This document shows positions 44,401 through 54,023 of a DNA stretch of 64,000 nt, piece by piece. A model generated the notes under the pieces. That model searched no databases and had not been told where the DNA came from. It was given only the letters and a program-made list of their open reading frames with translations. A program made the position numbers and the translations under genes. Source of the DNA: Albugo candida (lineage: Eukaryota; Oomycota; Peronosporomycetes; Albuginales); the NCBI GenBank assembly GCA_040437565.1, contig JBDOQK010000025.1, forward strand, positions 248,001 through 312,000, in the 5' to 3' direction. Each line of letters begins with the position of its first letter. Positions within the stretch are counted from its first letter, which is position 1.

Positions 44401-46174
44401 TTTCCAAGTAAGTTTTCGACCCGGAGACTTTCTCATTTGGAGCAAAGTGAACAGNNNNNNNNNNNNNNNNNNNNNNNNNNNNNNNNNNNNNNNNNNNNNN
44501 NNNNNNNNNNNNNNNNNNNNNNNNNNNNNNNNNNNNNNNNNNNNNNNNNNNNNNCCGATAGACAAACTCTGAAATCCGTGAGGAGTGCGCAATTTTCAAT
44601 CGTACACCGATGAACGCTCCGATAAAAGACTGAAGAATTGCGAGCCAAATTTGCGTATCGTAGATATAAACAAGAATTGTTGGAGCCCACATAGCGAGGA
44701 TGAAGAGTATATTATGGTTGGAAGAAAGCCACCGTATCGAGTCGGAAGGCTCGACAATCTGATAGAGCTCAAAACTCGGCCCAATGAGCGGTTTGATCAT
44801 TACCTGGAGATTGAACAGGAATTTGCCAAAGAAAATAACGATCCAAAATAGCGCATAAAGGAGAAAAGCATGAAAAGGTTGCTTCATCTGTGCGATTTGG
44901 CCAATGTATTGCTGTTTCGTGCCGTCCAGCGCATGTAAAATGGGAAGACGATTCCACAGATATTCGTTGCCTCCCAGCATACGAGCTACAGCGGTGAGTA
45001 CGACGGGCAAAAGATAGACAATTGCTATCGGAATTCCCATTTCCAAGTAAGTTTTCGACCCGGAGACTTTCTCATTTGGAGCAAAGTGAACAGCGCAAAA
45101 CATAGAACAAAACACACAGTGCCATATAAATCGTACGACTAGAGCCAAGGCGTACGCGAGCTTGAGAAAGATTCGAATACCTCCGATCCAGACCTCCAGG
45201 ACGACTTTGAGCGTCGATAATGTAGTGAATGTGACAAGGATGGATAAAAAAGCGTGCTTACGCATCTCACCGTACTCAGCGTCCATGAAATTTGTGTAGA
45301 AAGCAAAGCCTTGATGCGTGTCCTGATTTGTAAAGTAGCCGACATAGGCGATGACGATTAAAGTATGTAACATGACGAAAAGAAAAAAATAGATACGATA
45401 AAAGGCCAAAAACGGGTTCCAAATACTGCGACGCTCCTTGAACGTCTTCAGTTCTTGCCAGGTCATGGCTTCCGATACACTTAATGCGTCGTACGAGAGA
45501 CATTTTTTCGACCAGAAAAACTCATTGACATCGTCGTAATTCGTAATGTTTTTATGATCCAAAGCGAGTTTCTTGCTGCTTGTCAGCGCAGAAGCATTCA
45601 CTTCCTGTCGCATTGGTATTAAAATGCTGTAAATAGGTACAATTACTTGCGCCAAAAAGGACTCGAACGCTGGTGAAGAATCTGAAGATATTGAGCGCAG
45701 TTTAGGAGCCAGTGAGTGATATATAAAGCATAAGCATTCCGGCATGAAGCGAAGATTGCCTGCTTCACCCCAAATCAGTAGATATAGAGCTATTTGGTAA
45801 AGCGCATCGCTGCCGAGATCGTTGGTTGAGAATGACTCGTTTGCGATGCTGAATGGCGAGACTCTCAAAAACCCGCACCATTGATGATAATTTCTCAGCA
45901 GCTTTGTGTGAAGCAAGTGAACAGCGTCATTTGATTTCTGTGCTGGTAGTTTGGATTGCGTATTGATCAACAGGCAATGTAAATGCTCTTTTTGGTTGTC
46001 ACAATTCCCTTTCTGGAATGCAAATTTAACTTGTAATTGTGCGATAACATCATCCAAGCTTTTCAGATTGTCACTTTGTATACTATAATTACAATTAGCT
46101 ACACGGAAGCTGCTAAATGGTGAAACTGGTTCATCTTGGTACATTGGAGGATTCGATACATCACTATTGGACAT
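38477..46174 (-). CDS. 1,3-beta-glucan (callose) synthase fused to sugar-transporter-like domain
   Basis: One long exon. As assembled it encodes 2565 residues, but 639 bases (a 100 N gap plus a 539-base copy) are probably artefact, giving about 2352. The FKS1 N-terminal domain is at about 123-155 (IALYLLIWGEAGNLRFMPEC), followed by a first membrane bundle. The large cytosolic glucan synthase domain has RRMSFFLNSL, VRLWASSRGQTLARTVQG, GEGKPENQN, LRSRMHYGHPDVFDK and SEDVFSGYNVALRGG, then the second membrane bundle. The last 500 or so residues form a major-facilitator transporter half-to-full domain with GHYVGRRATLSGG and FFPESPVWLFRHKG, as in sugar porters. Synthases of this family make beta-1,3-glucan from UDP-glucose at the plasma membrane. 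The transporter part may be structural, or move or sense sugar; this is inference. Confidence 0.92.
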   Translation of the reverse strand: MSNSDVSNPPMYQDEPVSPFSSFRVANCNYSIQSDNLKSLDDVIAQLQVKFAFQKGNCDNQKEHLHCLLINTQSKLPAQKSNDAVHLLHTKLLRNYHQWCGFLRVSPFSIANESFSTNDLGSDALYQIALYLLIWGEAGNLRFMPECLCFIYHSLAPKLRSISSDSSPAFESFLAQVIVPIYSILIPMRQEVNASALTSSKKLALDHKNITNYDDVNEFFWSKKCLSYDALSVSEAMTWQELKTFKERRSIWNPFLAFYRIYFFLFVMLHTLIVIAYVGYFTNQDTHQGFAFYTNFMDAEYGEMRKHAFLSILVTFTTLSTLKVVLEVWIGGIRIFLKLAYALALVVRFIWHCVFCSMFCAVHFAPNEKVSGSKTYLEMGIPIAIVYLLPVVLTAVARMLGGNEYLWNRLPILHALDGTKQQYIGQIAQMKQPFHAFLLYALFWIVIFFGKFLFNLQVMIKPLIGPSFELYQIVEPSDSIRWLSSNHNILFILAMWAPTILVYIYDTQIWLAILQSFIGAFIGVRLKIAHSSRISEFVYRXXXXXXXXXXXXXXXXXXXXXXXXXXXXXXXXXXVHFAPNEKVSGSKTYLEMGIPIAIVYLLPVVLTAVARMLGGNEYLWNRLPILHALDGTKQQYIGQIAQMKQPFHAFLLYALFWIVIFFGKFLFNLQVMIKPLIGPSFELYQIVEPSDSIRWLSSNHNILFILAMWAPTILVYIYDTQIWLAILQSFIGAFIGVRLKIAHSSRISEFVYRLECAPKLFDDKIVTQKAKVQFTARTLTTNEDETRSGSSYVDQRLRFGIVWNEIISGFRMSDLLDDRETAILQYQIADNGAVEDPVFLLAGRAQKAITIAVKCHSHKVDDYHMFQALEKAGMFACARNCAEIGFHILRSLLGNEDIAILETLQELLMNGKVQGVLNLSYLPLLRDNIVDVLASVLDMPDPVLRNNLDQAEEELTNTVITSQQQIFRISHKHVLTIVNSIADLMKCLELMFEEEWMAEKVRHSVFAKVTPDLTYQKLQIIAIFADQIEREDSEKVTRVRSPEKACMQSKGKDDESISSPNENTVSWSTRLFFLLTLDTADSLPRCSEAQRRMSFFLNSLSMEMPSVSSIASMESFSVITPYYNESVLYSIEELHGRVNANPLFRKVEHKDRNLSILKYLVTFHSDEWGNFLERVGLSSMEEALAQMPTQVRLWASSRGQTLARTVQGIMMYEDALRMLRWLEVGSDPAFSHKDKIEAMEAIAGLKFTYITSCQLYSQQAIQRDSRAQDINLLMQKYPNWRVSYVDPISLADRIRYDCVLVKAEGDEIVEVYRYELPGNPMIGEGKPENQNIALPFTRGEYVQTIDMNQEHYFEEALKMGNFLATANEDPDVKIIGMKEHIFTGRASSLAQFMTLQELVFVSLTQRVLAHPLRSRMHYGHPDVFDKAFVISNGGVSKASKGINLSEDVFSGYNVALRGGRVTHIEFMQCGKGRDVTLSQINAFEAKLANGCAESSLSRDAYRMGRGMDFFRLNSMFYGHMGFYICNALTVLCVFCYAYSKLYIALHEDVQLAAITKTDGLDALAQTLNTQFIFQFGLLMTIPLVATLFVEFGWRQAVLQFIELLVTLGSVFYIFETGTKAHFYDVSLMRGGSKYRGTGRGFAIVRETLVSFFKEYAASHYRKAMELLGMMILFGIFGHFSIGTSSLEEYCMSNGISQEACTNTNKSIPENITLLDSYGSKGQDYGIASFAVWLLGSCWLLAPFVFNTDGLDFAKTRVDIANWIQWMMTNVSKEEDGLDTNSSSDRSEVLPHGNKVDRNSDTWTDFWRYETDTIKDMRWKARVVYALREIRHPFFAYQVFLTYFKGSELPILCGLIAACTTGLWLGTLLLGRVIRTQKLIVLRGCLYFVCVLGGYFVLPLAYGALRDWSLPKSMALTMSNFIGMYALLQYSWILHGAWGLKFAHFGYVQEIAFFFDMVLGTFLVIPLFLLSAIPFMRTIQTRMMYNGGFSRALSSGSEVAASISVVVGLLAGTSYGWFTSLVFSLGFVNDPADGFINQSFVYFTNKTLNGDFDFKMVKVYAALASALGAVLCMLLGHYVGRRATLSGGIIVVFIGVAVLFMDSSLMITLGVCVVALGCATLSLTSVVYNFEICMYGWKGKGVLLFLLGSSLGYLIESGVLEKINATAITKNWSNKPLYDWRYQFIYGCVPLLLLLFLLRFFPESPVWLFRHKGPQAAEAILVRLRQKHDVSEELCELQKSFGHSVSSHQALSAGSENSNGQKNSDVGLLTSTKVNLWFRLGFVILLQAAFAILNSSSLLQRVLVQYSPVAQGDKSSKWMIYFGLMSFIGVILSLMSVDTVRRKTILKDILPFISILSSICGVLSVAKYQDSVLISILLVVLFAGASLSLTCATWLTAIEIFPLNNQSRFLAISFAVYYLVQAAVYLTLPSFALSHFIFVALCGVLTVVLFTCCASSKTGAIQLKSEKAATLEDTMFQDDLGFEEIPSHVTRASRSQSFLRSRRRTSSRFHGSATPHEGAYETLDSPAAENRQPLSTRRSKNNSSVRQSRQSKARVSHLQLPTQANL
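43916..45093. repeat. 539-base direct copy flanking a 100 N gap inside the glucan synthase gene
   Basis: Bases 43916-44454 recur at 44555-45093, with the gap 44455-44554 between. The offset is 639, a multiple of three, so the frame survives and hides the artefact. It would double a set of membrane helices (from VHFAPNEKVSG to SRISEFVYR). Confidence 0.9.
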
Positions 46175-46654
46175 GATACAGCCTGAAGGTGTGGCAGCCT
46201 TCCGGTCAGTTCAAAACTCCTCGACCCGGTCTATGCTTTGCTCGGACGTGCCTCGTGCGACGTTACGTGTGATGTTGAGCCTGAGTGGTTACGCGGACAA
46301 GGTGTTACGTGGTGTATATATAGACAGTTGAATGATATGGACCATGCATGCGCTCTCCTTGCCAAAATCAAGAAGTTACGAAACAGGCGATTGTGAATAC
46401 GATGCGGTGGATTCTCCTATTAATAGCAAGGATTTGCGGTCCTTGGATTGCCAAACGATGAACTATACCATCAATAAAGAGCTTCTCTTTCCATCCATAT
46501 ATACAAAATGCCATATAAGCGGGCTACTAGGACGAAATGGAGCTTCAAAGTTGGCTATCGGTTGCTATTCAATTTGACTCCACAGAAGACTTTTGGTTAT
46601 GAGTATAGTTTGATGTGGAGCGTCCTAAACTAGGATATCCGGTTCTGATTACGC
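46175..46654. promoter_or_regulatory. Divergent upstream region of glucan synthase and J-domain genes
   Basis: 480 bases between two start codons pointing apart. A TATATATA stretch lies at about 46314-46321, some 140 bases upstream of the glucan synthase ATG. An 81-residue plus-strand frame (46332-46577) shows no motif and is probably chance. Confidence 0.4.
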
Positions 46655-48082
46655 ATGACGACGTCTTCGCCCGCGACGGATGCGCTTTGGGCATTTTATT
46701 ACATTCAAGGCGAAGACGGTGAAGATAGAAGTCATCCAAATGCGTTCAAAGTACCCTATTCTGGGTCTTCTGATATTACATTAGCGGACATTCACCGCCA
46801 TTTTCCCTTAAAGAACCCTTCCGAATTTCATTTTCGATTCCGTCTCAACACAGTTGTTCGTGGGACTCCCATATCCGACCATAATGGAAAGACTGCTTCG
46901 TCGAATAAACATACATTCTTTTGGCTCGATATTACTTCCACTAAGCAGAAAGTTCCATTGAGTAATGGACGCATTATTTGTAAATTACTTCGACTACAAA
47001 AGCCTCAACGAATCGGATTGATCTTTCAAAGGAAACCGGTTTCTATACAAACTCGAATACAAAAAGATCAAGCAGTGAAGATTCGTTGCTCTCATGCAAA
47101 TGCATCAGAATTGGATATGCGGACGTCAGACTATACCGAGGCCGAAGGCGGAGGTGCTTATGGTCATCCAGGCACACCACACAAAGAGTATCAGGCATCT
47201 GCAAAGCGGAACGAGAATACAAATCAACAATCTTCTACGAATAAGGTACCTGTAGAGCAAAAAGCAGAAAAGAGTCGAACTTCAAACGAGTCTTTTGAGG
47301 ACTTTTTGTCGGGAGGAGGACCTGGGAAGCCTACACGGGGTGCTGGTATTGATGGAAACAACGTCAATCTAATGATTGATCATGCTTGGAATCAGGAGGG
47401 CAGCGCAGCCAATATGCCTCGATCCTCTACAAGTCCAAATTTTCTCAATTCGATGGATCCGTTGACCCAAAAGAAAACTCCACAAACCATCAACGCTGCA
47501 TCTTCCAAGACTCAAGCGCCTCCGGCTTTTGACGACGACGGTGGCCAGACTGTTGGACCGGTTACACTTGCAGAAATGCGAAAGTATGCTACGAGCACAT
47601 CCGACGGCTCAAATGTGTACAATCCATCATTGATCGATAAATCAACAAAATCCGAATTTGTTCGCCGAGCAATGGAAGAGCGTGAACGTAAGATGAATGA
47701 GGAAATTACTAAAGCTCGACAAGCTCTTCAACAACGCGAAGAAGCTCAACGATTGATCAGCACACAAAAAGAGCAAGCGTATGTCATGATTGGTCCAAAG
47801 TTGAAGGCCTGGGCAGAGGACAATGGCCGTATCAAAAACATCCGAACGTTGCTTTCGACCATGCATCTTGTGATGTGGGAGAATTCTAAATGGCAAGAGG
47901 TCAATATGGGGAAGCTGATCCAGCCTCAGGATGTGAAGAAAGTGTATCGTAAAGCAATGATTGTGGTCCATCCCGATAAAAGCAGAGGATGTAATGCTGA
48001 AGAGCTGTTGATCGCCGAGCGTGTTTTTGCAGCTGTCAATACTGCGTGGGAAGAATTCATAACTACAAATCCCTGCCAATGA
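46655..48082 (+). CDS. Auxilin-like J-domain protein with N-terminal DIX-like domain
   Basis: Single exon, 475 residues. Residues about 10-115 look like a DIX domain: FKVPYSGSSDITLADIHRHF, then FHFRFRLN, FFWLDIT, VPLSNGRIICKLLRL, matching the DIX pattern of polymerising beta-grasp domains. A long disordered middle holds FEDFLSGG and similar motifs. A charged helix (MEERERKMNEEITKARQALQ) precedes a C-terminal J domain with HPD in MIVVHPDKS and the auxilin/cyclin-G kinase type layout (VYRKAMIVVHPDK, ERVFAAVNTAWEEF). J domains stimulate Hsp70; auxilins uncoat clathrin. The J-domain call is firm, the DIX call good but by eye. Tail-to-tail with the K+ channel gene. Confidence 0.8.
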   Translation: MTTSSPATDALWAFYYIQGEDGEDRSHPNAFKVPYSGSSDITLADIHRHFPLKNPSEFHFRFRLNTVVRGTPISDHNGKTASSNKHTFFWLDITSTKQKVPLSNGRIICKLLRLQKPQRIGLIFQRKPVSIQTRIQKDQAVKIRCSHANASELDMRTSDYTEAEGGGAYGHPGTPHKEYQASAKRNENTNQQSSTNKVPVEQKAEKSRTSNESFEDFLSGGGPGKPTRGAGIDGNNVNLMIDHAWNQEGSAANMPRSSTSPNFLNSMDPLTQKKTPQTINAASSKTQAPPAFDDDGGQTVGPVTLAEMRKYATSTSDGSNVYNPSLIDKSTKSEFVRRAMEERERKMNEEITKARQALQQREEAQRLISTQKEQAYVMIGPKLKAWAEDNGRIKNIRTLLSTMHLVMWENSKWQEVNMGKLIQPQDVKKVYRKAMIVVHPDKSRGCNAEELLIAERVFAAVNTAWEEFITTNPCQ

Positions 48083-48179
48083 AAAAGCTTAACGTCGAGC
48101 GAGGTCCCACAATGTAACTGTACAATTAACGCTTGTGCTATTGGAACTCGCGACACATTTGTTTGCATACCAATAGTAC

Positions 48180-49539
48180 TCATTTATGGTCCAGGAGCCT
48201 GTGAATCGATTTGCTGATCTCATTTAATTGCAATTGCTGTTCCTTCATCTGCTCTTGTAGTTGTTGCTTATCCACAGAAAAGCTGAGCATTCGAACTGAT
48301 TATACTTGCACGAAAGTTTACCTGCTGGAATGCCAATTGATCCATTTTCGCGTGTAAGAGCTCCAGTCGAGATGATTGACTTTGACTCGCTTCTGCTTCT
48401 CTCGAGAAGATGAAGCTCGAAGGCATCCTTTCATCCACTTTCTCTCTTACAGAATTGCTCTCTTCTATAACGTCCGATCTGAATGTAAAATCTGTGAAAT
48501 CGCGTATCTCTTCCCGCTGTTTTTCGAGCATCAACTCGATGAATCCACTGCCAAGCACAGCCCCAGGAATAGTGAACAAAATGATTCCCCACAAAGCCAA
48601 AATGCTCGCAAAGCATCGCCCCGTATTTGTGACCGGAACGATATCTCCGTACCCAAGCGATGTGATCGTCTCAATTGACCACCACGCACACGTTCCAATG
48701 CTCGAGAAGATCTTTGGCTGCGCTTGATTCTCCATGAAGAAAATGATGGTTGACGATGTGAGCACCAATACAGCCGTCAAGTACGAAACCACAAGCAACT
48801 CTTCCTGTTTCCGCTTGAATATGATCATTAGATTATGTAGGGCATTGTACGAGCGCTCGAGCCGTAAAAATGATAGAATACGAAGTAATCGAAGCGCACG
48901 GAGCGAAATTGTACCGCTATACGTCGGCCATGTGCTGTATACTCATTGTTAATATGCAGAAATGTGTATACAGACGTACATAAGTTCACAGCCAATTTCC
49001 AGATAAAATGGTACGAGTGCGGCGAGATCGATGAGCGACATGGGCTTCAAACTCCATTGAATTCTGCGTCAACGTATTAACATAGCGTGGCTCGTAGAGT
49101 CTGTATATACTCGTACCGTTGAAATATAATGGAATGGTGAGGTTTATCTTCAGTACAGGACCAAAGGCGCAACAGGTACTCGATGGTAAAAACGACTGTG
49201 GAGGTGTAAAGAAAGAGCTGATACCAGGCGGATCGAACGTCTATGAAAAGGAAGTTTGTTATGCAGAATAATACAATGGTTTTTTTGAGTACGTGGTCCT
49301 TGTGATGAATCCACAATTGCGACAACCACATTCAGCAGAATTAAAGTTAAGATGCTACATTGCAGAATATATGATGCGAGGTGTAGAGAGGAGTGTGCGA
49401 TGCGCGTGGAACTGTAGTTTAATATTATCCACACATCCCGCCGCAGAGACGCTGAGGAACAGCCTTCCTGCGGACTTTTGCTCGGCGAAGCATTGAGTAG
49501 TTTTGTCTTCTCGTGGCAGCTACTGCGATTATCAAGCAT
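48180..49539 (-). CDS. Voltage-gated potassium channel (Kv type)
   Basis: Exons 49539-49293, 49240-49117, 49063-48980, 48934-48322 and probably 48236-48180; introns of 52, 53, 45 and 85 bases. The product has about 374 residues with six membrane segments: S1 (ILTLILLNVVVAIV), S2 (YTSTVVFTIEYLLRLW), S3 (MSLIDLAALVPFYLEI), S4 with regular arginines (LRALRLLRILSFLRLERS), S5, the pore loop TITSLGYGDIVP carrying the GYGD K+ filter, and S6. The C-terminus is a coiled coil. The 3' end is unsure: reading on without splicing stops at 48268, and an acceptor at 48267/48268 gives a third ending. I prefer the 48236 acceptor because it restores LQLNEISKSIHRLLDHK in register. No T1 domain is seen. Confidence 0.85.
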
Positions 49540-49842
49540 ACTATACGCGGAATGTGATACTATGCACCCGACATTATCGTGGTATACGTATAGTCGTTAG
49601 GCTCGTATAAAAGCAGCGTAGAGATACACAAACTTCAACGTAATGGCAGCCATTCTAAGTAGCGTTATCACATTTTCGCGGTGGCATCAAATCCAAAATC
49701 ATTCGGATGCGTCTAATTAGTTCCTTTCACATACCAAATCCACTTCGAACTGCATTTCAATATTCTGGCCATTCGATGTCCGCTGTATACGTCCCCAAGA
49801 GCTGCATTTGTAGGTGAAATCGACAATTGACATATCAGTCGG
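49540..49842. other. Intergenic, no feature seen
   Basis: About 300 bases between the channel start and the end of the MED13-like gene, both on the minus strand. It must contain the channel promoter. Confidence 0.5.
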
Positions 49843-52800
49843 TTATACAACATTTATCTGCCTTTCTAACGTTATCATCTCACGTTTCAATTTATCGAGT
49901 GCCGCCACATGCAAAGGAAACGGAGATTGCCTCACTAATGTGAGCGGATGCATCGTCATATACGATAGCGATGCAAAATCGCGTACTACACAACAGATCT
50001 TTTTTGATAGTGCTTTGTTTTCCTCCTTTTTTCCCCCTTTTGAACCAATTTCATCGGCTGCAAATTGCATTTGCACGCGCATCTCCAGAATGATATCTTC
50101 ACGATAATCCAGGCAATCTTGCATTCTTTCAAACCTCGCGGATCCTTGATCCCCCGCCGCTGCCGATCGCGCTAATAGACTGTTTGAGCCATGATGATGC
50201 GCGGGCTCTGTCGATGACAGCACAAGATACCCGCGAACACTATCCTCAACCATGACAACATTCCATGCAAAAGAAGCGCTACAGTCTTTCTGATTCAATT
50301 CCGAGCAGCTCGTCTTTTTCTCAAACCGGTCACACAGTTGAATTTGGCTTCGTGGTATTTCTATCAGATCAATAAGTATGAATTCCAGGCTCAAGCTGGG
50401 AGGCAAATTGGCCCCCGATCCAAAAAGTTCAGTCCACAGTTGTCGCTCTTCTTCTGTCTCCTCAATTGAAGTGTACTGCTCGTGGAAATATGTGATTATC
50501 AATGAGCCTTTTTTGCCAAATAATGCAAAAAAATGGAGCCATTTCTCTACGGCCTGACGCATGCGTGCTATCTTAATGGACTCGACATGGTCACTTACTG
50601 TCGTGATCGCAAATACTTCACATACAGAGCCCAATGGATCCACGCAAGAGCAGAGTAAGGCGCCTGTACTCGCATATGCGTAAGCTCCGTACACCACAAC
50701 TGGAACCTCATCATCGGAATGTCTACCTAAGTGATACAATCGCTCGGTGATGAATCGAGTTGGACATTTCGTCGGCGGTGGGTCCGACACCGATGTCAAT
50801 TGGACGCTCTCAGAGATACGATCGAATAAGCCGAAACAAGCGGGTAACGTGAAGAATGGGTTCGCCTCAATGCACGTCTCGTACAGATCCTCGAGGTACA
50901 CAAGTTCGATTGTGACTGATTCTTTCCAAAGTATCGAGCTTACAAGTTGCTGAGGACTTTGCTCATAAAAAAGACCTGAATTTCCAGTCCATAAGCCGTA
51001 TCCAAACGATCCGAGAAGCCAATATTTATGTTTGATATCTCCTCGTCGAAATGGAGCAACGATATAGATGACATTCGACAATGAATTATCTTCGAGAAAA
51101 ACTTGTTGCTCGACTGGGCGTAGCAGTTTGTGTAACTTTGTGGCTGCAACACGAAAAGACTCGAATGGATCGCTTGTTGTCGGGCTCGAGTTCACTAAGA
51201 GCAAGGAATTGCCATGATCGATACTCACAGTCAAATCTCCATGAAGTGTCGTCATATCGATTCCTTTTTGCGTGCCTAGATGAGCGTTGATGTACTGCTG
51301 TTTCAACGACGCTATGTATGATAAGGTGAGGGTGGCAAGCCATTCCGAATGTGAATGCGGACATACGATGGCGTACTTCACATGCTTTGGCACACTAACG
51401 GGATACAGATCGCGGAGATTCCAGTCTGCAATAGCGTACACTGGCAATTCAAATGTCTTTGTCGCGTTTGCGAACGTGAATTTTGGAGGAGCTAGATCGT
51501 GTATGGTGTCCTTTGTCGTCTCACTTGACTTTGACGATAGCGTAAAGTACTGGGGAAGACTCATCCAAGACGTCGATGTGGCAGCTCCTTCTTCCTTCTC
51601 GTCATCAGAGCAACTGGAGGCCAAAGATGTTTGGTATTCGCTGATGTAACAAGACAAGCGATCTGACCAAATGCGCTTCTCTCGACTTCCCATTGCAGTA
51701 AGCCGCATACTTTCTGTATCTCCATAAGATCCCAACGATGAAGCGGAAATCGTCTGCCAGCAATTGATCGCATTAGGACTCTGATCCCATCCAATCAACG
51801 ATTCCGTACAGGCAAAATGCAACCCAAGAGTGAGGAGCCAACTTCGAGCAGTTTCCTCATTTGTGGCCTTCCATTTCGCCAGTTTGTACTCTTCCATACT
51901 GCGCAGCATATTCTCGGTATTCCTTTCAAAGGACAATTGAACAATTCTTTTTTGTTCCTTTTCGAGATAACGTCGTTTAATTCCAGGTTGGGGACCATAG
52001 GTGAGGAAGGCCTGCGGTATCTTTGAAGAATGAGTCAAGTGTAAGCACTTTGAGTGAACCAAAATGTTGTCCATTTCAGTATCACGATATCGCCTGGGTT
52101 TCAGTCGATCTTCGGGGTTTGAGCAAAGTCGCGATGGAATCGGAGCCAACTCACTTTGAGCGCGAGTAGCCAATGCGGTCAACAAGGGATCTCTTTTCTT
52201 CTTGCTGGTGGAAAACAGCGCTTTACATTTTTCCTGCTCTGGGGAAATCGCATACGGTGCACCTTGGCAAGCTCTTGGAGACGCTAGATGGATCCCGGAA
52301 TCCGTTTTCATCCCATTGTAAGCCGTATTTATGACATGTTCTCTCTGAAATGAAGCTGACCTTTTTTTACGAAAGAAGTTCACATCGAGCGCCGGAACGG
52401 GCTGTTGTTTCGGTTCTTCGTCATCGTCTACCAGCGAGAGCACTACCAGAGAAGCATTGGAACTTGGGCTGTTGACGTGAATGTCGGGTGTTGTTGGATG
52501 GTAAATCTCGTTGGTGGCAGATTTCGTACCATTTCCAGTGCCTCGTTTTTGCTTCCTAAGAGTACTTGAGCGATTTTTTGTATCCAGATTAAGCTCTTCA
52601 ACTTCCCTTCCGTCCTCTTCATTTGCTCCGAGGGAATCCTTCTCCTCATCCGTATTGTCGGAATCAGACTCCTGCATGGTCGTGAACAAGATCCTGTCTT
52701 CCTTGCATCCCTTATCATCCAAGTCGCATCTATATTCGCTTCTACTTTGAACGTGGACCTGCGGATAGACGCTTGCAAATTTCGTTTGAGCAATAATACG

Positions 52801-53888
52801 GGCAGGAAGGATTCCATCGTGATGCCAAACGTCGACGATCTCGGGCTTTGATGCTGTTGGTAAACCCATCAATCGAAGCCAAGCGCTTTTTGGATTACCC
52901 AAAGCATCGAAACTCCTTTCCTGATTTTCATCGTCTTTGTCTGTTGCTTCCAGTTGTCGGACTCCCATTTCAACGTTCATCCGAATCTGTGTGGCGTGGT
53001 CAAAATGCACCAATTGAAAGTGGAAACGGAACACTGAAAGAGGAAGATTTGAATCAGTATGATAAACTTCCGTCTGGAAGACGTGATGTCTGACAAAGCG
53101 GCGATGCTCGAATGTGAGCTGTTGCGTCGGTACAACGCAGAAATCTTCAAGTGAGAATCGATTACTTCTTTGAATTCGAGGAATACACGCTGGATTAAGT
53201 GGCTGTAACTCGAACTCGCGCTTTTGGCCGTATGTGAGCGATCGTATCCACTGAATCTGCAGCGCTTCTTCAAAATATATCTTCACGTCCAATCGTATTG
53301 TATCAGTTGTGTCATTGGAATTCCAAAAGCCTTGTTCTAACATGAACACAGTCAGTGTGCGTTTTCTTTGCGAGAAAAAAAGATTTCAACCGATAAGAGT
53401 CAAAGGAGTTTCCAAAGTCGGAAAAGAATGCTTCTCATTCACATTAAACACCCAAAGCGTGAATTTCTCATTCTCAGTAATCCCGAAACATGGAATGTCC
53501 GAATGTATTAGGCGTTCGACGAGCGCGAGCATCCGATCTCTGGTCCTTTTGACATCGTTTTCGGCTTCTTTTTCCTCTTCGCGTAAGGCAGTGACACGAA
53601 CGTTTGGTGCGCTTCTGTGAGCTTTAACGTATAGAGAATCGAAAACCGATGAGACGGAAGCGATAGCGTCTTTACTGGTCTCAGTCGTGTGCTTGTCGCA
53701 TCGTACATCTGTCAGATTTCCTTCGTATTTACGCCATTTGAGTGACTGTAACTCACACTGAATGGAATGAAACAAAAGTTCAGTTCAATACAAGCAGGTA
53801 TCAGGTAGTTTGACGCATGTAACTTGCTCTTACTTACCACAATCGTGACATTACTTTCAAGCTGACTTGCCTCAGCTGCTGGATTCAT
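49843..53888 (-). CDS. Mediator subunit 13-like protein (MED13)
   Basis: Three exons: 53888-53838, 53757-53391, 53336-49843; introns of 80 and 54 bases; 1303 residues. The N-terminus reads MNPAAEASQLESNVTIV then LQSLKWRKYE, like the MED13 N-terminal domain. The middle is acidic and disordered. The C-terminal half has the layout of the PIWI-like MED13 C-terminal domain: KYAIVCPHSHSEWLATL, YINAHLGTQ, VVVYGAYAYASTG, CSCVDPLGSVCE, and a closing FPLHVAALDKLKREM. MED13 links the CDK8 kinase module to core Mediator and controls transcription. The assignment rests on motif order by eye; the first exon and join are supported by frame and by KWRKYEGN continuing the domain. Confidence 0.6.
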
Positions 53889-54023
53889 TACGCAGTCACG
53901 ACCTTAATTGAGGTATAAGGACCCCAGAGTGATGTAACAGTGGGACATCAACTGATTAGTGCACATCAAAGCGTTGCACATTGCTCAAGTACAAAGGCAG
54001 AGGGATAGGATGCATTTTACAAT

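Noticed and set aside
43916-45093. A true tandem duplication of membrane helices in the glucan synthase
   Set aside because: The copies are identical, abut a 100 N gap, and the same pattern occurs at five other gaps, so an assembly cause is far more likely.
46332-46577. An 81-residue gene between the glucan synthase and J-domain genes
   Set aside because: No motif, poor composition, and it sits where both promoters should be.
53337-53349. Start of the MED13-like gene at the ATG near 53349
   Set aside because: Two upstream exons splice in frame, and the second carries LQSLKWRKYE, so the real start is at 53888.
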